The translations under genes and the position numbers were made by a program. Source: an uncultured Porphyromonas sp. (GTDB taxonomy: Bacteria; Bacteroidota; Bacteroidia; Bacteroidales; Porphyromonadaceae). Taken from it: DNA of 62,550 nucleotides. The notes under the pieces were generated by a model, which saw nothing but the letters and a program-made list of their open reading frames with translations, was not told the origin of the DNA and did no database searches. Positions 7,678 to 16,794 of the stretch are shown here, piece after piece (within the stretch, counting starts at the first letter, position 1; each line of letters opens with the position of its first letter). The stretch covers positions 1-62,550 of the forward strand of contig NZ_CALHDW010000014.1 in the NCBI RefSeq assembly GCF_938023125.1, read 5' to 3'.

Positions 7678-10600
7678 TCAGATATTTTTAGTTACGCTTA
7701 CCGATAGGCAGAAGTCGTCGAAGTCGAGTTCTACAGCATCGCTTACGGTATCGCTGAGCAGGATGCTTTCGGCTTGTACCTGACGGGCAATATAGTCGTG
7801 ATGATGCTGAAGCACTGGATCCATTTTGCTCCCTGCGAGCACAATGATATCGATGTGATCATTCACCTCGAAGCCTGCCTGTTTTCGTACATTCTGGATA
7901 CGATTGACAAACTCGCGCGCCAGCCCTTCTTCGATGAGTTGCTCTGTGAGCGTAACATCTAGGGCAACGGTACGCGTGCCTTCGGTTGCAACGAGCCATC
8001 CCGGTATGTCTTCTACAATGATGTCTACGTCGCTACGCTCTAGTCGTACAGCCGTATCTGCAACAGTCAGTTCTAAGAATCCGTTGCGGTCTAAAGCTGC
8101 AATTTCCGAAGCTTGTAGGTCGGCAATAGCTTGAGCCAAGGGCTTCATGATCTTGCCGTAGCGGGGACCGAGCTTTTTGAAGTCGGGCTTGATACGTCTG
8201 CTCCAGATGCTCTCTGATGCATCTACATAGCTTATATCCTTTACATTAACCTCAGAAAGGAGGAGGGAGCGAATGGCCTCTATTTGAGCTTTTTCTTCTT
8301 CATTGGAGATGGGGAGCATGATCAAACTGAGAGGTTGGCGCACCTTTATATTAACCTTTCGGCGGAGTGCTAGCACCATAGAGGATAGCTCTTGAGCTAT
8401 TTGCATCCTTTCTTCCAATTGCTTATCGATAAGCTCGGGACGGCTCTCGGGGAAGTCTGTAAGGTGTACAGAACGCCCGTCTCCCACAAGATCGCGATAG
8501 AGGTGATCCGCATAGAACGGAGCGATGGGAGCGATGAGCCTTGCAATGGTAGTAAGGCACTCATAAAGCGTTTGGTAGGCACTGAGTTTGTCTTGAGACA
8601 TCTCGCCAGCCCAGAAGCGTTTGCGTGATAGACGTACGTACCAGTTACTTAGGTTTATGGAGACAAAATCGTCAATAGCTCTGCCCGCTTTGGTGGGTTC
8701 ATAGTTAGCAAGATGCTGGTCAACCTCGGCAATGAGGCTGTGCAACAGCGAGCGGATCCAACGATCTATCTCGGGTCTCTCGCTGTCTGACAAGGGCTGT
8801 TCGCTTGCTATAAAGCCATCGAGATTTGCATAGAGGGCGAAGAATTGGTACGTATTGTATAGGGTGCCAAAGAACTTGCGGCTTACCTCCTTGATTCCCT
8901 CGGGGTCGAACTTGATGTTATCCCATGGGGAAGCATTGGTAATCATATACCAGCGGAGGGGGTCTGATCCGTATTGCTCAATGGTGGCAAAGGGGTCTAC
9001 AGCATTGCCTAGACGCTTGCTCATCTTGTTTCCGTTCTTATCGAGAACCAATCCATTGGCCAATACGTTTTTGAAGGCAACGCTACCACGTACCATGGTA
9101 GAGATGGCATGCAGCGTAAAGAACCAGCCTCGAGTTTGGTCAATCCCTTCGGCAATGAAGTCGGCGGGGAATAGCTCGCCACTTTCTATCTCCTCTTTAT
9201 GCTCAAAGGGATAGTGTACTTGAGCATAGGGCATAGCCCCTGAGTCAAACCAAACGTCGATGAGATCCTGTTCGCGCGTCATCACCTTGCCGGAGGGAGA
9301 GACGAGCTTGATCTCGTCTACCACGGGGCGGTGAAGGTCGATCTTTTCGTAGTTCTCGTCACTATAATCGCCCGGAGTAAAGCCTTTGAAAGGATTGCTT
9401 TTCATTACGCCCGCAGCGATAGACTCTTCGATGGCTTGGTAGAGCTCTTCTACAGATGCGATACAACGCTCTTCGGTGCCATCTTCACTTCTCCAAATAT
9501 TCAGAGGCGTACCCCAGAATCGGCTACGTGAGAGGTTCCAATCTTGAAGGTTCTCAAGCCACTTGCCAAAGCGACCCGAACCAGTGCTCTCGGGCTTCCA
9601 ATTGATGGTGTTGTTTAGGGCAATCATCTGCTCGCGGCAGGCCGTAGTACGGATGAACCAGCTATCGAGAGGATAGTAGAGAATAGGCTTATCGGTACGC
9701 CAGCAGTGGGGGTAGTTGTGGGTATGCTTCTCGATGCGGAATGCTTTATTCTCCATCTTAAGCATCACACAGATGTCTATATCGAGGCTCTCTTTGTCGT
9801 CAATAGGCTCGGGAGAGTAGGCGTTCTTTACATATCGCCCGGCATACACATCGTAGAGGGGGAGGTCTACTCTAGAGGCAACAAACTCCTTAGAGAGGTG
9901 CTCTATTTTATAGAATCTTCCCTTGAGGTCTACCATGGGACGCTCTTGCCCATCGCGGTCGATGAGTACCAACGATGGGATGTTATTTTGTTGGGCTACA
10001 CGGCGGTCGTCTGCACCAAATGTAGGGGCAATATGAACGATGCCGGTACCATCTTCTGTAGTTACAAAGTCTCCCGTAATTACGCGGAAGGCTCCTTCGT
10101 CAGGCTTAACCCAGGGGATAAGTTGCTCGTATTGTAGCTCGGCAAGTTCGCTTCCTTTGTAGCGACCTACTATGCGCCAAGGTAGTTTCTTTACCTCTTT
10201 TGGTGCAACTTCGGGTAGCTCTTCTACTTGATTTTTGGGATCGAAATAGGCCTCTACACGGGGGGCACCCATGATGATGGTTTGCTTGAGAGACGTGTAG
10301 GGGTTAAAGGTCTCAATGGCTACGTACTCGATATTGGGACCCACACAGAGGGCGGTGTTGGAGGGAAGAGTCCAAGGAGTGGTAGTCCAAGCCAAGAAGT
10401 AGGCGTCGCCCCAATTGCTCCATTCTTTCTTAGGATTTAAGACTTTGAACTGAGCTGTGCAGACTGTGTCTTTTACATCGCGATAGCAGCCAGGTTGGTT
10501 CAACTCGTGCGTACTAAGCCCTGTACCGGCAGCGGGGGAGTAGGGTTGGATGGTGTATCCCTTGTAGAGAAAACCCTTCTTGTGGAGGTCTGCAAGAAGC

Positions 10601-11088
10601 CACCAAAGCGTCTCGATATACTTATTCTTGTAGGTGATATAGGGGTGATCCATATCTACCCAGTAGCCCATCTTCTTGGTAAGTTGCTCCCACTCTGCAG
10701 TGTATTTCATTACCTCGCGACGGCAGGTCGCGTTGTATTCGGCTACACTAATGGTTTTGCCGATACTGTCTTTGGTAATACCAAGGAGCTTCTCTACACC
10801 CAGCTCTACGGGTAGACCGTGTGTATCCCATCCGGCCCGGCGGTCCACACGATACCCCTTCATGGTTTTATAGCGACAGAAAATATCTTTGAGAGAGCGG
10901 GCAATTACGTGGTGAATGCCAGGCATTCCATTGGCAGATGGTGGCCCCTCATAGAAAATAAACGAAGGAGCATCAGTGCGTTGACGAAGGCTCTCGGCAA
11001 AGAGGTTTTCCTCTTCCCACTTAGCTAGGATCTCTTTATTGATTCCCGAGAAGTCGGGCTGTGTATATTCTCTGAACTTCTTTTTCAT
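7678..11088 (-). CDS. ileS: Isoleucyl-tRNA synthetase
   Basis: Charges tRNA-Ile. Class I synthetase with the HIGH-equivalent motif GMPGIHH near residue 55 and KMSKR in GNKMSKRLGN. Between them are the large CP1 editing domain and the TTPWTLPSN editing motif, followed by the anticodon-binding domain. At 1136 aa it belongs to the long eukaryote-like type common in Bacteroidetes, without the C-terminal zinc knuckle of E. coli IleS. It is the first gene of a run of seven minus-strand genes reaching to wlbA with gaps of 2-28 bases, so its promoter at 11122-11129 may serve all of them. Confidence 0.97.
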   Translation of the reverse strand: MKKKFREYTQPDFSGINKEILAKWEEENLFAESLRQRTDAPSFIFYEGPPSANGMPGIHHVIARSLKDIFCRYKTMKGYRVDRRAGWDTHGLPVELGVEKLLGITKDSIGKTISVAEYNATCRREVMKYTAEWEQLTKKMGYWVDMDHPYITYKNKYIETLWWLLADLHKKGFLYKGYTIQPYSPAAGTGLSTHELNQPGCYRDVKDTVCTAQFKVLNPKKEWSNWGDAYFLAWTTTPWTLPSNTALCVGPNIEYVAIETFNPYTSLKQTIIMGAPRVEAYFDPKNQVEELPEVAPKEVKKLPWRIVGRYKGSELAELQYEQLIPWVKPDEGAFRVITGDFVTTEDGTGIVHIAPTFGADDRRVAQQNNIPSLVLIDRDGQERPMVDLKGRFYKIEHLSKEFVASRVDLPLYDVYAGRYVKNAYSPEPIDDKESLDIDICVMLKMENKAFRIEKHTHNYPHCWRTDKPILYYPLDSWFIRTTACREQMIALNNTINWKPESTGSGRFGKWLENLQDWNLSRSRFWGTPLNIWRSEDGTEERCIASVEELYQAIEESIAAGVMKSNPFKGFTPGDYSDENYEKIDLHRPVVDEIKLVSPSGKVMTREQDLIDVWFDSGAMPYAQVHYPFEHKEEIESGELFPADFIAEGIDQTRGWFFTLHAISTMVRGSVAFKNVLANGLVLDKNGNKMSKRLGNAVDPFATIEQYGSDPLRWYMITNASPWDNIKFDPEGIKEVSRKFFGTLYNTYQFFALYANLDGFIASEQPLSDSERPEIDRWIRSLLHSLIAEVDQHLANYEPTKAGRAIDDFVSINLSNWYVRLSRKRFWAGEMSQDKLSAYQTLYECLTTIARLIAPIAPFYADHLYRDLVGDGRSVHLTDFPESRPELIDKQLEERMQIAQELSSMVLALRRKVNIKVRQPLSLIMLPISNEEEKAQIEAIRSLLLSEVNVKDISYVDASESIWSRRIKPDFKKLGPRYGKIMKPLAQAIADLQASEIAALDRNGFLELTVADTAVRLERSDVDIIVEDIPGWLVATEGTRTVALDVTLTEQLIEEGLAREFVNRIQNVRKQAGFEVNDHIDIIVLAGSKMDPVLQHHHDYIARQVQAESILLSDTVSDAVELDFDDFCLSVSVTKNI

Positions 11089-11121
11089 TGTCTTCTCTTC
11101 TTGCTATTTTCAGCTATACAA

Positions 11122-11129
11122 CAAAGGTA
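11122..11129 (-). promoter_or_regulatory. -7 box of the ileS promoter
   Basis: TACCTTTG on the minus strand, 33 bases before the ileS start, matches the Bacteroidetes TAnnTTTG element exactly. I did not find a clear TTG -33 box at the expected distance. Confidence 0.5.
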
Positions 11130-11221
11130 ATAATATTATAGTGACTAATGCATGTGTCGGGTGGGGATAAGTCGTTGTCTAGAGTCCTTCCCTTGTTGCT
11201 TTACATCTTGCGGGAGTATAT

Positions 11222-11259
11222 AGAAAAAGGCTGACACTCAAGGAGGTCAACCTTTTTCT
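11222..11259 (-). terminator. Terminator of the lipoprotein/T9SS cargo operon
   Basis: A near-perfect hairpin with outer stem AGAAAAAGG/CCTTTTTCT and inner TGAC/GTCA. It lies 65 bases after the stop of the 498 aa cargo gene and before the ileS promoter, and the stem itself supplies the T-run on the minus strand. Confidence 0.8.
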
Positions 11260-11324
11260 GTACTAGAAGAGGCATCATGCTCCCCCTCTTTGGAGGAAGA
11301 AGTGTGCCGAACGGTAAGACTTTC

Positions 11325-12821
11325 TTACTCTACAATAGAAACTTTTCCGGTTTGGCGAGATCCATCTTCGAGCGTAATGCAGAGGATGTAGTTCCCTACT
11401 GCAGGAGCCGAGATAGAGGCTTCTGTGCCATGTCCATCTTGCTGAGCAACAAGAACTCCATCCACCGAGTATAGCGATAGCTGGGCCATGTTTTTCTTCA
11501 TTTCGACCTTAACGGAAAGTCCTATTTGAGAGATGGCAACACTCTCTAGAGGAGAGATGGGGGCAATGGCAGTCCCCTGGGCGGGGATGGCAGCTCTTGT
11601 GAAGTAGAGAGTCGGAGTGCCGGACATGTTTTTGAAGAGCCCGGATATGTAAAGCCAACCTCTTGGATCTATTTGTAGGAAGGCTACCGTACCATCGGGG
11701 GTTAGCCCAAAGTCGTAACCTTCGCGGATCTCTTTGCCCTGAGCCGTAAGGGCACGGAGGTATGAGGTTTTAGCTAGAGCGACGTCTCCACCACCCACAA
11801 AGACATACTCTCCATAGCGGAGGGCGCTATAGCAAGCCCAGTTGGCGCTTGGGTTAAGAGAGGCGAAGTTGTAGGGTTGATAGTGATCCATTTCTACCTC
11901 ACCTTTGGAGTTGATTACACAGCTCAAGAAGCGAGGATTGCCGTTGATCTTGGTGAAGTCACCGGCTATGATATAGCGCCCCTTGTCGTAGGGAGCAATG
12001 CTTTTGATTGTGCAAGAGTAATCCGTATCGTCCTTTGCTGCAATGTGAAGAAAGTCTTTATCCAAGCTACCATCTTCATTGAAGCGGGCGATACCATTCA
12101 ACCCACGTATTGCTCCATACTTAGAGAAGAAGCCCGTGATGTAGAAACTACCATCTTCCTCCATATAAGAGCCGAGGATAATGGGCGATGATTTCTCATT
12201 CACAGCATCTACGGGTTGGTAGGAGATGTCGTGTTCTCCATCCGCAGAGAAGCGAGCAACGAGGGGTGCAAAGATGCCATTAACTGTGTTAAAGGCACCT
12301 GCTACATAGATACTTCCGGATGGATGAACCATGATTTTGTTTACCTCTGTTGTGTAGTTCTCGTTGAAATGTTGGAGTACAAACTTATTGTCTTGCTTGA
12401 ATGTAGGGTCGAGCGAACCATCGCTATTGAGACGCACCAGCATGCCCACGGGAGCACCATTGTATTCGGTAAATGCTCCGGCAACCAAGTATTTCCCTTC
12501 TTTAGTACGGGTGATAGCATACACTAGATTGTTGAATCCACTTCCCCCTTTATTGAAGGTTTTGTCCGGGCTGCCATCCTTATTGAGTCGCATGATGCAG
12601 TCCATTCTGAGGGCTTCTTCGTCCGAAAATCCCCCATTGTGGAAGGCCCCCCCTACTACTATTTTGTCGTCGGGGTCAATGACCATGGTCATTACATTCC
12701 CATCTAGGGTGGGGCGGAATGTGCGATCTATCTCGGTGGGAGGCAAAACCTCTTGGGCTGAGGCGCGGAAGATGGAGAGGAGTAGCGCTAGGGCTACGAA
12801 GCTATATTTTTTCATTTTCAT
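11325..12821 (-). CDS. T9SS cargo protein with seven delta-60-like repeats (predicted beta-propeller)
   Basis: Signal peptide (about residues 1-22, ending ASAQ). From about residue 40 to 400 I count seven repeats with a core such as IYVAGAF..NG..R and often NSDGSLDPTF, which is the delta-60 repeat seen in seven-bladed propellers. The last 80 residues form a T9SS type A sorting domain (SLYSVDGVLVAQQ, then a strand-rich end GNYILCITLEDG...GKVSIVE). It should be exported across both membranes and attached to the cell surface. The start is 13 bases after the preceding cargo gene. The ligand or partner is unknown. Confidence 0.8.
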   Translation of the reverse strand: MKMKKYSFVALALLLSIFRASAQEVLPPTEIDRTFRPTLDGNVMTMVIDPDDKIVVGGAFHNGGFSDEEALRMDCIMRLNKDGSPDKTFNKGGSGFNNLVYAITRTKEGKYLVAGAFTEYNGAPVGMLVRLNSDGSLDPTFKQDNKFVLQHFNENYTTEVNKIMVHPSGSIYVAGAFNTVNGIFAPLVARFSADGEHDISYQPVDAVNEKSSPIILGSYMEEDGSFYITGFFSKYGAIRGLNGIARFNEDGSLDKDFLHIAAKDDTDYSCTIKSIAPYDKGRYIIAGDFTKINGNPRFLSCVINSKGEVEMDHYQPYNFASLNPSANWACYSALRYGEYVFVGGGDVALAKTSYLRALTAQGKEIREGYDFGLTPDGTVAFLQIDPRGWLYISGLFKNMSGTPTLYFTRAAIPAQGTAIAPISPLESVAISQIGLSVKVEMKKNMAQLSLYSVDGVLVAQQDGHGTEASISAPAVGNYILCITLEDGSRQTGKVSIVE

Positions 12822-12834
12822 TGTTGTAGAAACA

Positions 12835-14646
12835 TTACAGACTAACCTTGGTTGTGTAGTAAGAATCCTGCTCGGGAGAGGTTGCTACAATAACATAATT
12901 GCCAGAGGGGAGAGCGACCTCTTGTTGGCTCTCCGCCATTAGTGTAAGGTGGGCGATCACTTCGCCACGGATCGAGTAGATGGCTACCATGCAAGCCTCG
13001 TTAGCGTGGAGCGCTATTCCGTTCTCTTTGGGTTGCCAAGAGAGAAGGTCTTTGTTATAGGATATCTCTTCGTTGGCTGTCTTGTTGTGCTCACGAGCAA
13101 GGATGGGGAAGAGGATCGCTTCCCCGGAAAAGAAGTCCTTGCCAACGATGGCGAATACATCGAGTTCTTGGCTTGGATCTATCTCGTTCTTAAGGAAGAA
13201 GAATGAGTAGATATTTCTCATCGGGACGCGTGCTCCGTCTTTGTCTTCCACCTCAAAACGCTGGTTTGTTGTGGGAGGGAAGACGCCATATCCGAGTTGG
13301 GGCTTCACGATACGAACCTGCTGGAGCGATACGGGAGCCTCATCGAGTTCGGGAAGTTGCTTATTAAGCTCGGCAATGCTAATGAAGGTCTTGTTGAAGA
13401 ATTGGTAGCTATTCTGACTAAGAACAGTGGTGGGAGCACCATCTACCACGAATACGAGATTATTATCTTGCTTGATAAGTTGACCTCGCATCTTCTTGAT
13501 CATTGAAAACTTCTCGGGGAAGTTATTACTGATGGGTAGGTAGTAGAGGGGGTCATTGACAAGCATTCCCATCTCACCATCCCAGAGCCAATATTGGTTG
13601 CAGAGAGGCACAGAGAAGTTGATCAGGATGGGAGATCCCTCTTTCGGAGTCAGTTCGTAAAAAGCACCGATCTCTCCATTACGTAATTCGCTTAGGGTCT
13701 CTATGGCCTTGTAGGGACGGACGTAGAAATCCATTTTGTAGTCATCAATGCCTTTGTAGGGAAGCCCACTTATAAGGTCTACAACACGTAGTGATAGAGA
13801 GTGTTTTCCCTCAGTGAGGTTGTCGAATGTTACCTTGCTACCAGGGATGTCCGGGTTGAGGTGCTTCACCAACATCTCGGGTTTATCGTCTAGCTTGACG
13901 GTGATATAGGAGGTGGATTTGGGGTAGGGGTGCTCGCCCGATCCCCAGAGTACCCATGTAGCCCCGCCAAGAGCTGGGGAGACGGTAAGAGAGGTCTGGC
14001 TTGTTTCGTAGCCGTTGGTGATTCCATCTGCACGTATCTCCCAGGCCTGATCGTTCTTGATTTGGTAGGAATAAAAGCGGATGTCGTCTATGAGGATACG
14101 ATAGTCTGTCCCGTATTGTATGGCATTGCCTGCATAGCAAATACGGAAGCGGAAGGGCTTGAATTCCTCTTCAGGTTGTTCGATGGTCGCTGTATAGGCA
14201 TGACGGTCGAAGATGAAAGGCGAGTTGGCCCTGTGCCAGTTCTCTCCATTGTCGTAGGTCAATTCGTATGCCCAAGCTTGGCGTTGTCTAGAGACAACGC
14301 CGTCCATGCCGGACGCTGAGAAGGCAAAAGCAATTTGGCTTGCTTCTATATTATCGAGAAGCTCTAGCGAAGCGACTTCACCATTGAAGGAACCGGCCCG
14401 TAGTTCGAGGGCTTTGTGTCCTGTGGGAATTCTCTTGGTGGAGTCTGAGGTGATGACTGCATTGCAAACCTTCCACCGGTATCCATCGATGGTTATGATT
14501 TCTTCTTTGAGATCGTTTTTGGTCCAATCTTCAAACCCGGTGTGATAGAAGGGCGTAGGTGGTTTTACGCGAGTTTGCGAGTTTGCGAGCCCTGTGGAGC
14601 AAAAAACGGCTGCCAAGAGTACCAGTAGATGTAATTGTTTTTTCAT
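12835..14646 (-). CDS. T9SS cargo protein with N-terminal jelly-roll-like domain
   Basis: Signal peptide of about 24 residues. Residues 35-195 (FYHTGFEDWTK..., ending FRICYAGNAIQYGTDYRILIDDIRFY) have the look of the choice-of-anchor J/cleaved-adhesin sandwich found in many T9SS cargos. The middle (200-520) is beta-rich and not recognised. The end is a T9SS sorting domain (ACMVAIYSIRGEVIAHL, then LPSGNYVIVA...TTKVSL). It starts 9 bases after the lipoprotein gene and is followed 13 bases later by the propeller cargo gene, so the three products are probably made together. No enzymatic motif was seen. Confidence 0.75.
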   Translation of the reverse strand: MKKQLHLLVLLAAVFCSTGLANSQTRVKPPTPFYHTGFEDWTKNDLKEEIITIDGYRWKVCNAVITSDSTKRIPTGHKALELRAGSFNGEVASLELLDNIEASQIAFAFSASGMDGVVSRQRQAWAYELTYDNGENWHRANSPFIFDRHAYTATIEQPEEEFKPFRFRICYAGNAIQYGTDYRILIDDIRFYSYQIKNDQAWEIRADGITNGYETSQTSLTVSPALGGATWVLWGSGEHPYPKSTSYITVKLDDKPEMLVKHLNPDIPGSKVTFDNLTEGKHSLSLRVVDLISGLPYKGIDDYKMDFYVRPYKAIETLSELRNGEIGAFYELTPKEGSPILINFSVPLCNQYWLWDGEMGMLVNDPLYYLPISNNFPEKFSMIKKMRGQLIKQDNNLVFVVDGAPTTVLSQNSYQFFNKTFISIAELNKQLPELDEAPVSLQQVRIVKPQLGYGVFPPTTNQRFEVEDKDGARVPMRNIYSFFFLKNEIDPSQELDVFAIVGKDFFSGEAILFPILAREHNKTANEEISYNKDLLSWQPKENGIALHANEACMVAIYSIRGEVIAHLTLMAESQQEVALPSGNYVIVATSPEQDSYYTTKVSL

Positions 14647-14655
14647 ATTAATTTG

Positions 14656-15282
14656 TTAGTTATTGCTTGCAGGTGTGGTGATGTTAATATCTTTTCGTTG
14701 CACCCACATCAGCTTATAGTCGCTTTTCTTGGGGTCGGTCGCGTTGTCGACCAAGGATACTGCTACGAGTATATCCTGAGGGCTCTGTGTGGTGATAGAC
14801 TTCTCTTGATATACCTCTCTATTATCTGCGGTGTAGCCTATGGGGCGATAATAATACTGAAGCCAAGGCTCTACTTTTTCTTGGTAAGCGGCACGGGTTT
14901 GCATGAATAGGTTCACTCGTTCGAGACGCTCTCCACGACCAGAGTAGGCGATGGCGTTGCAGGGGGCGAGCTCATCTTCGGATAGGAGCACGTAGAAGAC
15001 AGAGGTCCAGATATCGTTGGGCTCTACTTTTGTAGGAATAGCGGCTACGGCTTGGTGGTCTTTCTGCTTGTCTTCAAAGGCTCGCACCTCTTCTATGTTG
15101 GCTCCTACTTTTGTGAAAACCCCCGTTGGGAGTTGGGGGCCTTCTTGCTTCCCTGAGGGGTCCGGTTGGGGGGTAGAAGGTGAACAAGAGGCGAGTAAAA
15201 AAGAAGAGAGGAGCAACAGAACGGCCGAAACCGAAATGGCTCTAAGTCTTATAGGTCTTATAAGACAATTGTAGTGTGTCAT
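14656..15282 (-). CDS. Hypothetical lipoprotein, first gene of a T9SS cargo operon
   Basis: 208 aa with a hydrophobic signal of about 32 residues ending in the lipobox LLASC, then a Pro/Gln-rich tether (residues 33-52). The rest is a soluble domain of about 150 residues with no motif I recognise. Its last residues overlap no other gene, and the next cargo gene follows after 9 bases. Being cotranscribed with two surface-exported proteins suggests that it acts with them at the outer membrane; this is inference. Confidence 0.7.
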   Translation of the reverse strand: MTHYNCLIRPIRLRAISVSAVLLLLSSFLLASCSPSTPQPDPSGKQEGPQLPTGVFTKVGANIEEVRAFEDKQKDHQAVAAIPTKVEPNDIWTSVFYVLLSEDELAPCNAIAYSGRGERLERVNLFMQTRAAYQEKVEPWLQYYYRPIGYTADNREVYQEKSITTQSPQDILVAVSLVDNATDPKKSDYKLMWVQRKDINITTPASNN

Positions 15283-15315
15283 ATAACTGTTACTTTTTTA
15301 TTCAAAGTGCAACAG

Positions 15316-15323
15316 CAAAGATA
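15316..15323 (-). promoter_or_regulatory. -7 box of the lipoprotein/T9SS cargo operon
   Basis: TATCTTTG on the minus strand, 33 bases upstream of the lipoprotein start; exact match to TAnnTTTG. Confidence 0.5.
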
Positions 15324-15509
15324 TAGAAATGTATCATAAATAAATCTCTTGGGCATTTATTTTTGAGGGGAGTGTGTGCTGTCGTAGTAATACACCTCAA
15401 CCTTTAGAGACAACAGCCTTGTGTCTATCTATGCTTCTTAGGCTTCATTTCTCGTCTTCCTTGGGGAATATTAATGGGGAATGTTGCATCGGGATGTATA
15501 AGAAAGATG

Positions 15510-15517
15510 TATATTTG
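15510..15517 (+). promoter_or_regulatory. Possible promoter of the 312 aa lipoprotein gene
   Basis: TATATTTG matches TAnnTTTG and is preceded 23 bases earlier by TTG (15484-15486). It would give a leader of about 115 bases before the ATG at 15640. The rest of this 357-base divergent intergenic region (15283-15639) shows no gene. Confidence 0.4.
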
Positions 15518-15639
15518 TCTATGAAAAAGAGGGGGAGCGTAATCTTTATTCCCTCTTCGTTTGTTCTTTTTGTGGTGAATCTTTCTCCACTATTAGAGTG
15601 AAACTAGAAAACAGATTAGCAGCCAACCAGAAACATAAT

Positions 15640-16578
15640 ATGCGTATTACACGAACTTTTTTCTGCTCCATTTTGCTGGCTTCCTCCCTGCTAATTGCAG
15701 GGTGTGGGCGCAAAAGCAAAGAAAAACTCTACCGAGAGCTGTTGCAAGATGCTGCGCAATTGCAAGCCGAGGGGAATCTGGCGAGTGAAGAGTCGCTTGA
15801 CGGAGTCATAGACCGCTTTGACTTATTTATCACAGAGCATCCCAAGAATGCCCATGTAGAGGAGTTGCGTCAGAAACGTGGGGCTTTAGCGGATCAGCGT
15901 GATAAGTGCAGGCTCTTTCGCATTCGCAATCAATACGAACTAATCACCTCCGACACAGGGCATTCTCTCGAAGAAATCCTCAAGAATACTCACAACCTAT
16001 TGGTCATTTTGAAGACTTCGGAAGCTCAAACTTTGCTCAATAAGTACCCCAATGCCAAAGTTTATGAGCCGGATCTCTTGGAGTTTAGAGACGAGATACA
16101 AGCCATCGAAGCTATAGCTACAAGTAGCTACTCTTCCCTCAAAGAGTTTAACGAAGAGGTGGAGGCTCGGCAGTCGCGATTCGAGCAGTCGCGATTTAGT
16201 AGCATACCCACCCTATGGGAGAAGCATACTGATGCCAAACGAAAGAAACTGATCAATATGGAGATAGAGCGTGCAATTGACTCAATTATGCCGGCTTTGG
16301 AGCATGAGGCTTCTGTGCGCACTACCTATAACCATAAGCATTACCGAGTAAAGAGTATAGAGCTGGTATCGAAGACTACGCCCACGTGGGTTTCCTCTCC
16401 TTCCGGAATGATATGTGAGGCCACATTCCGTGTAAATATGGTGGGGGCTTGGTTTGGTATTGATAGGGGTACGGCCAAAGTTTCTGTTAAGGGAGGAGTC
16501 TTCCAAACGGATAGTATGGGGTCTATTGCCTATCGCATCTTGGATCATTCGGAGCTCGAAACTACAGGTGATTTATAA
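15640..16578 (+). CDS. Hypothetical lipoprotein
   Basis: 312 aa from ATG 15640, which places a signal peptide (residues 1-21) and the lipobox LIAGC at the right distance. An in-frame GTG at 15598 would add 14 polar residues before the signal and is rejected. The mature part is mainly helical and charged in the first 200 residues (YRELLQDAAQLQAEG, DRFDLFITEHPKNAH), ending in a beta-rich segment of about 80 residues. No family was recognised. It is followed by a strong hairpin at 16603-16644, so it looks monocistronic. Confidence 0.75.
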   Translation: MRITRTFFCSILLASSLLIAGCGRKSKEKLYRELLQDAAQLQAEGNLASEESLDGVIDRFDLFITEHPKNAHVEELRQKRGALADQRDKCRLFRIRNQYELITSDTGHSLEEILKNTHNLLVILKTSEAQTLLNKYPNAKVYEPDLLEFRDEIQAIEAIATSSYSSLKEFNEEVEARQSRFEQSRFSSIPTLWEKHTDAKRKKLINMEIERAIDSIMPALEHEASVRTTYNHKHYRVKSIELVSKTTPTWVSSPSGMICEATFRVNMVGAWFGIDRGTAKVSVKGGVFQTDSMGSIAYRILDHSELETTGDL

Positions 16579-16602
16579 AAACTTTCTGCCCTAAAGTGCA
16601 CT

Positions 16603-16644
16603 CCATTTCTACCCTAAAATTCTATCGTTTTGGGGTGGAAATGG
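16603..16644 (+). terminator. Hairpin after the 312 aa lipoprotein gene
   Basis: Long inverted repeat CCATTTC-t-ACCC-t-AAAA / TTTT-g-GGGT-g-GAAATGG starting 24 bases after the stop. It has no long T-run and resembles the repeat blocks at about 195-290, so it may belong to a repeat family that also serves as terminator. Confidence 0.6.
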
Positions 16645-16698
16645 ACTCCTATATTGCCTAGAAACTTTTTCGAAATAGGCCTACCATCTCTTTTTTTG

Positions 16699-16706
16699 TA
16701 CCTTTG
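16699..16706 (+). promoter_or_regulatory. -7 box of the rseP-mutS2-MATE operon
   Basis: TACCTTTG, an exact TAnnTTTG match. The transcription start would fall close to 16711, where a short reading frame starts (see the small ORF at 16711-16794). Confidence 0.5.
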
Positions 16707-16710
16707 AAGC

Positions 16711-16794
16711 ATGAATGAGTGTATCTATTCTGCTTACCACAGGACCCTCTCTCCGAGGGTTTCTTCACCTATAATCCCCCCAATTTCATGCTAG
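16711..16794 (+). other. Possible leader ORF overlapping the rseP start
   Basis: ATG at 16711, only five bases after the -7 box, opens a 27-codon frame ending in TAG at 16792-16794, which overlaps the rseP start region (ATG 16788-16790). No similarity is recognised. It may be chance, or a leader peptide whose translation sets the rate of rseP initiation. Confidence 0.25.

Noticed and set aside
9706..10137. 143-codon open frame on the plus strand
   Set aside because: Antisense to ileS, within a certain synthetase domain.
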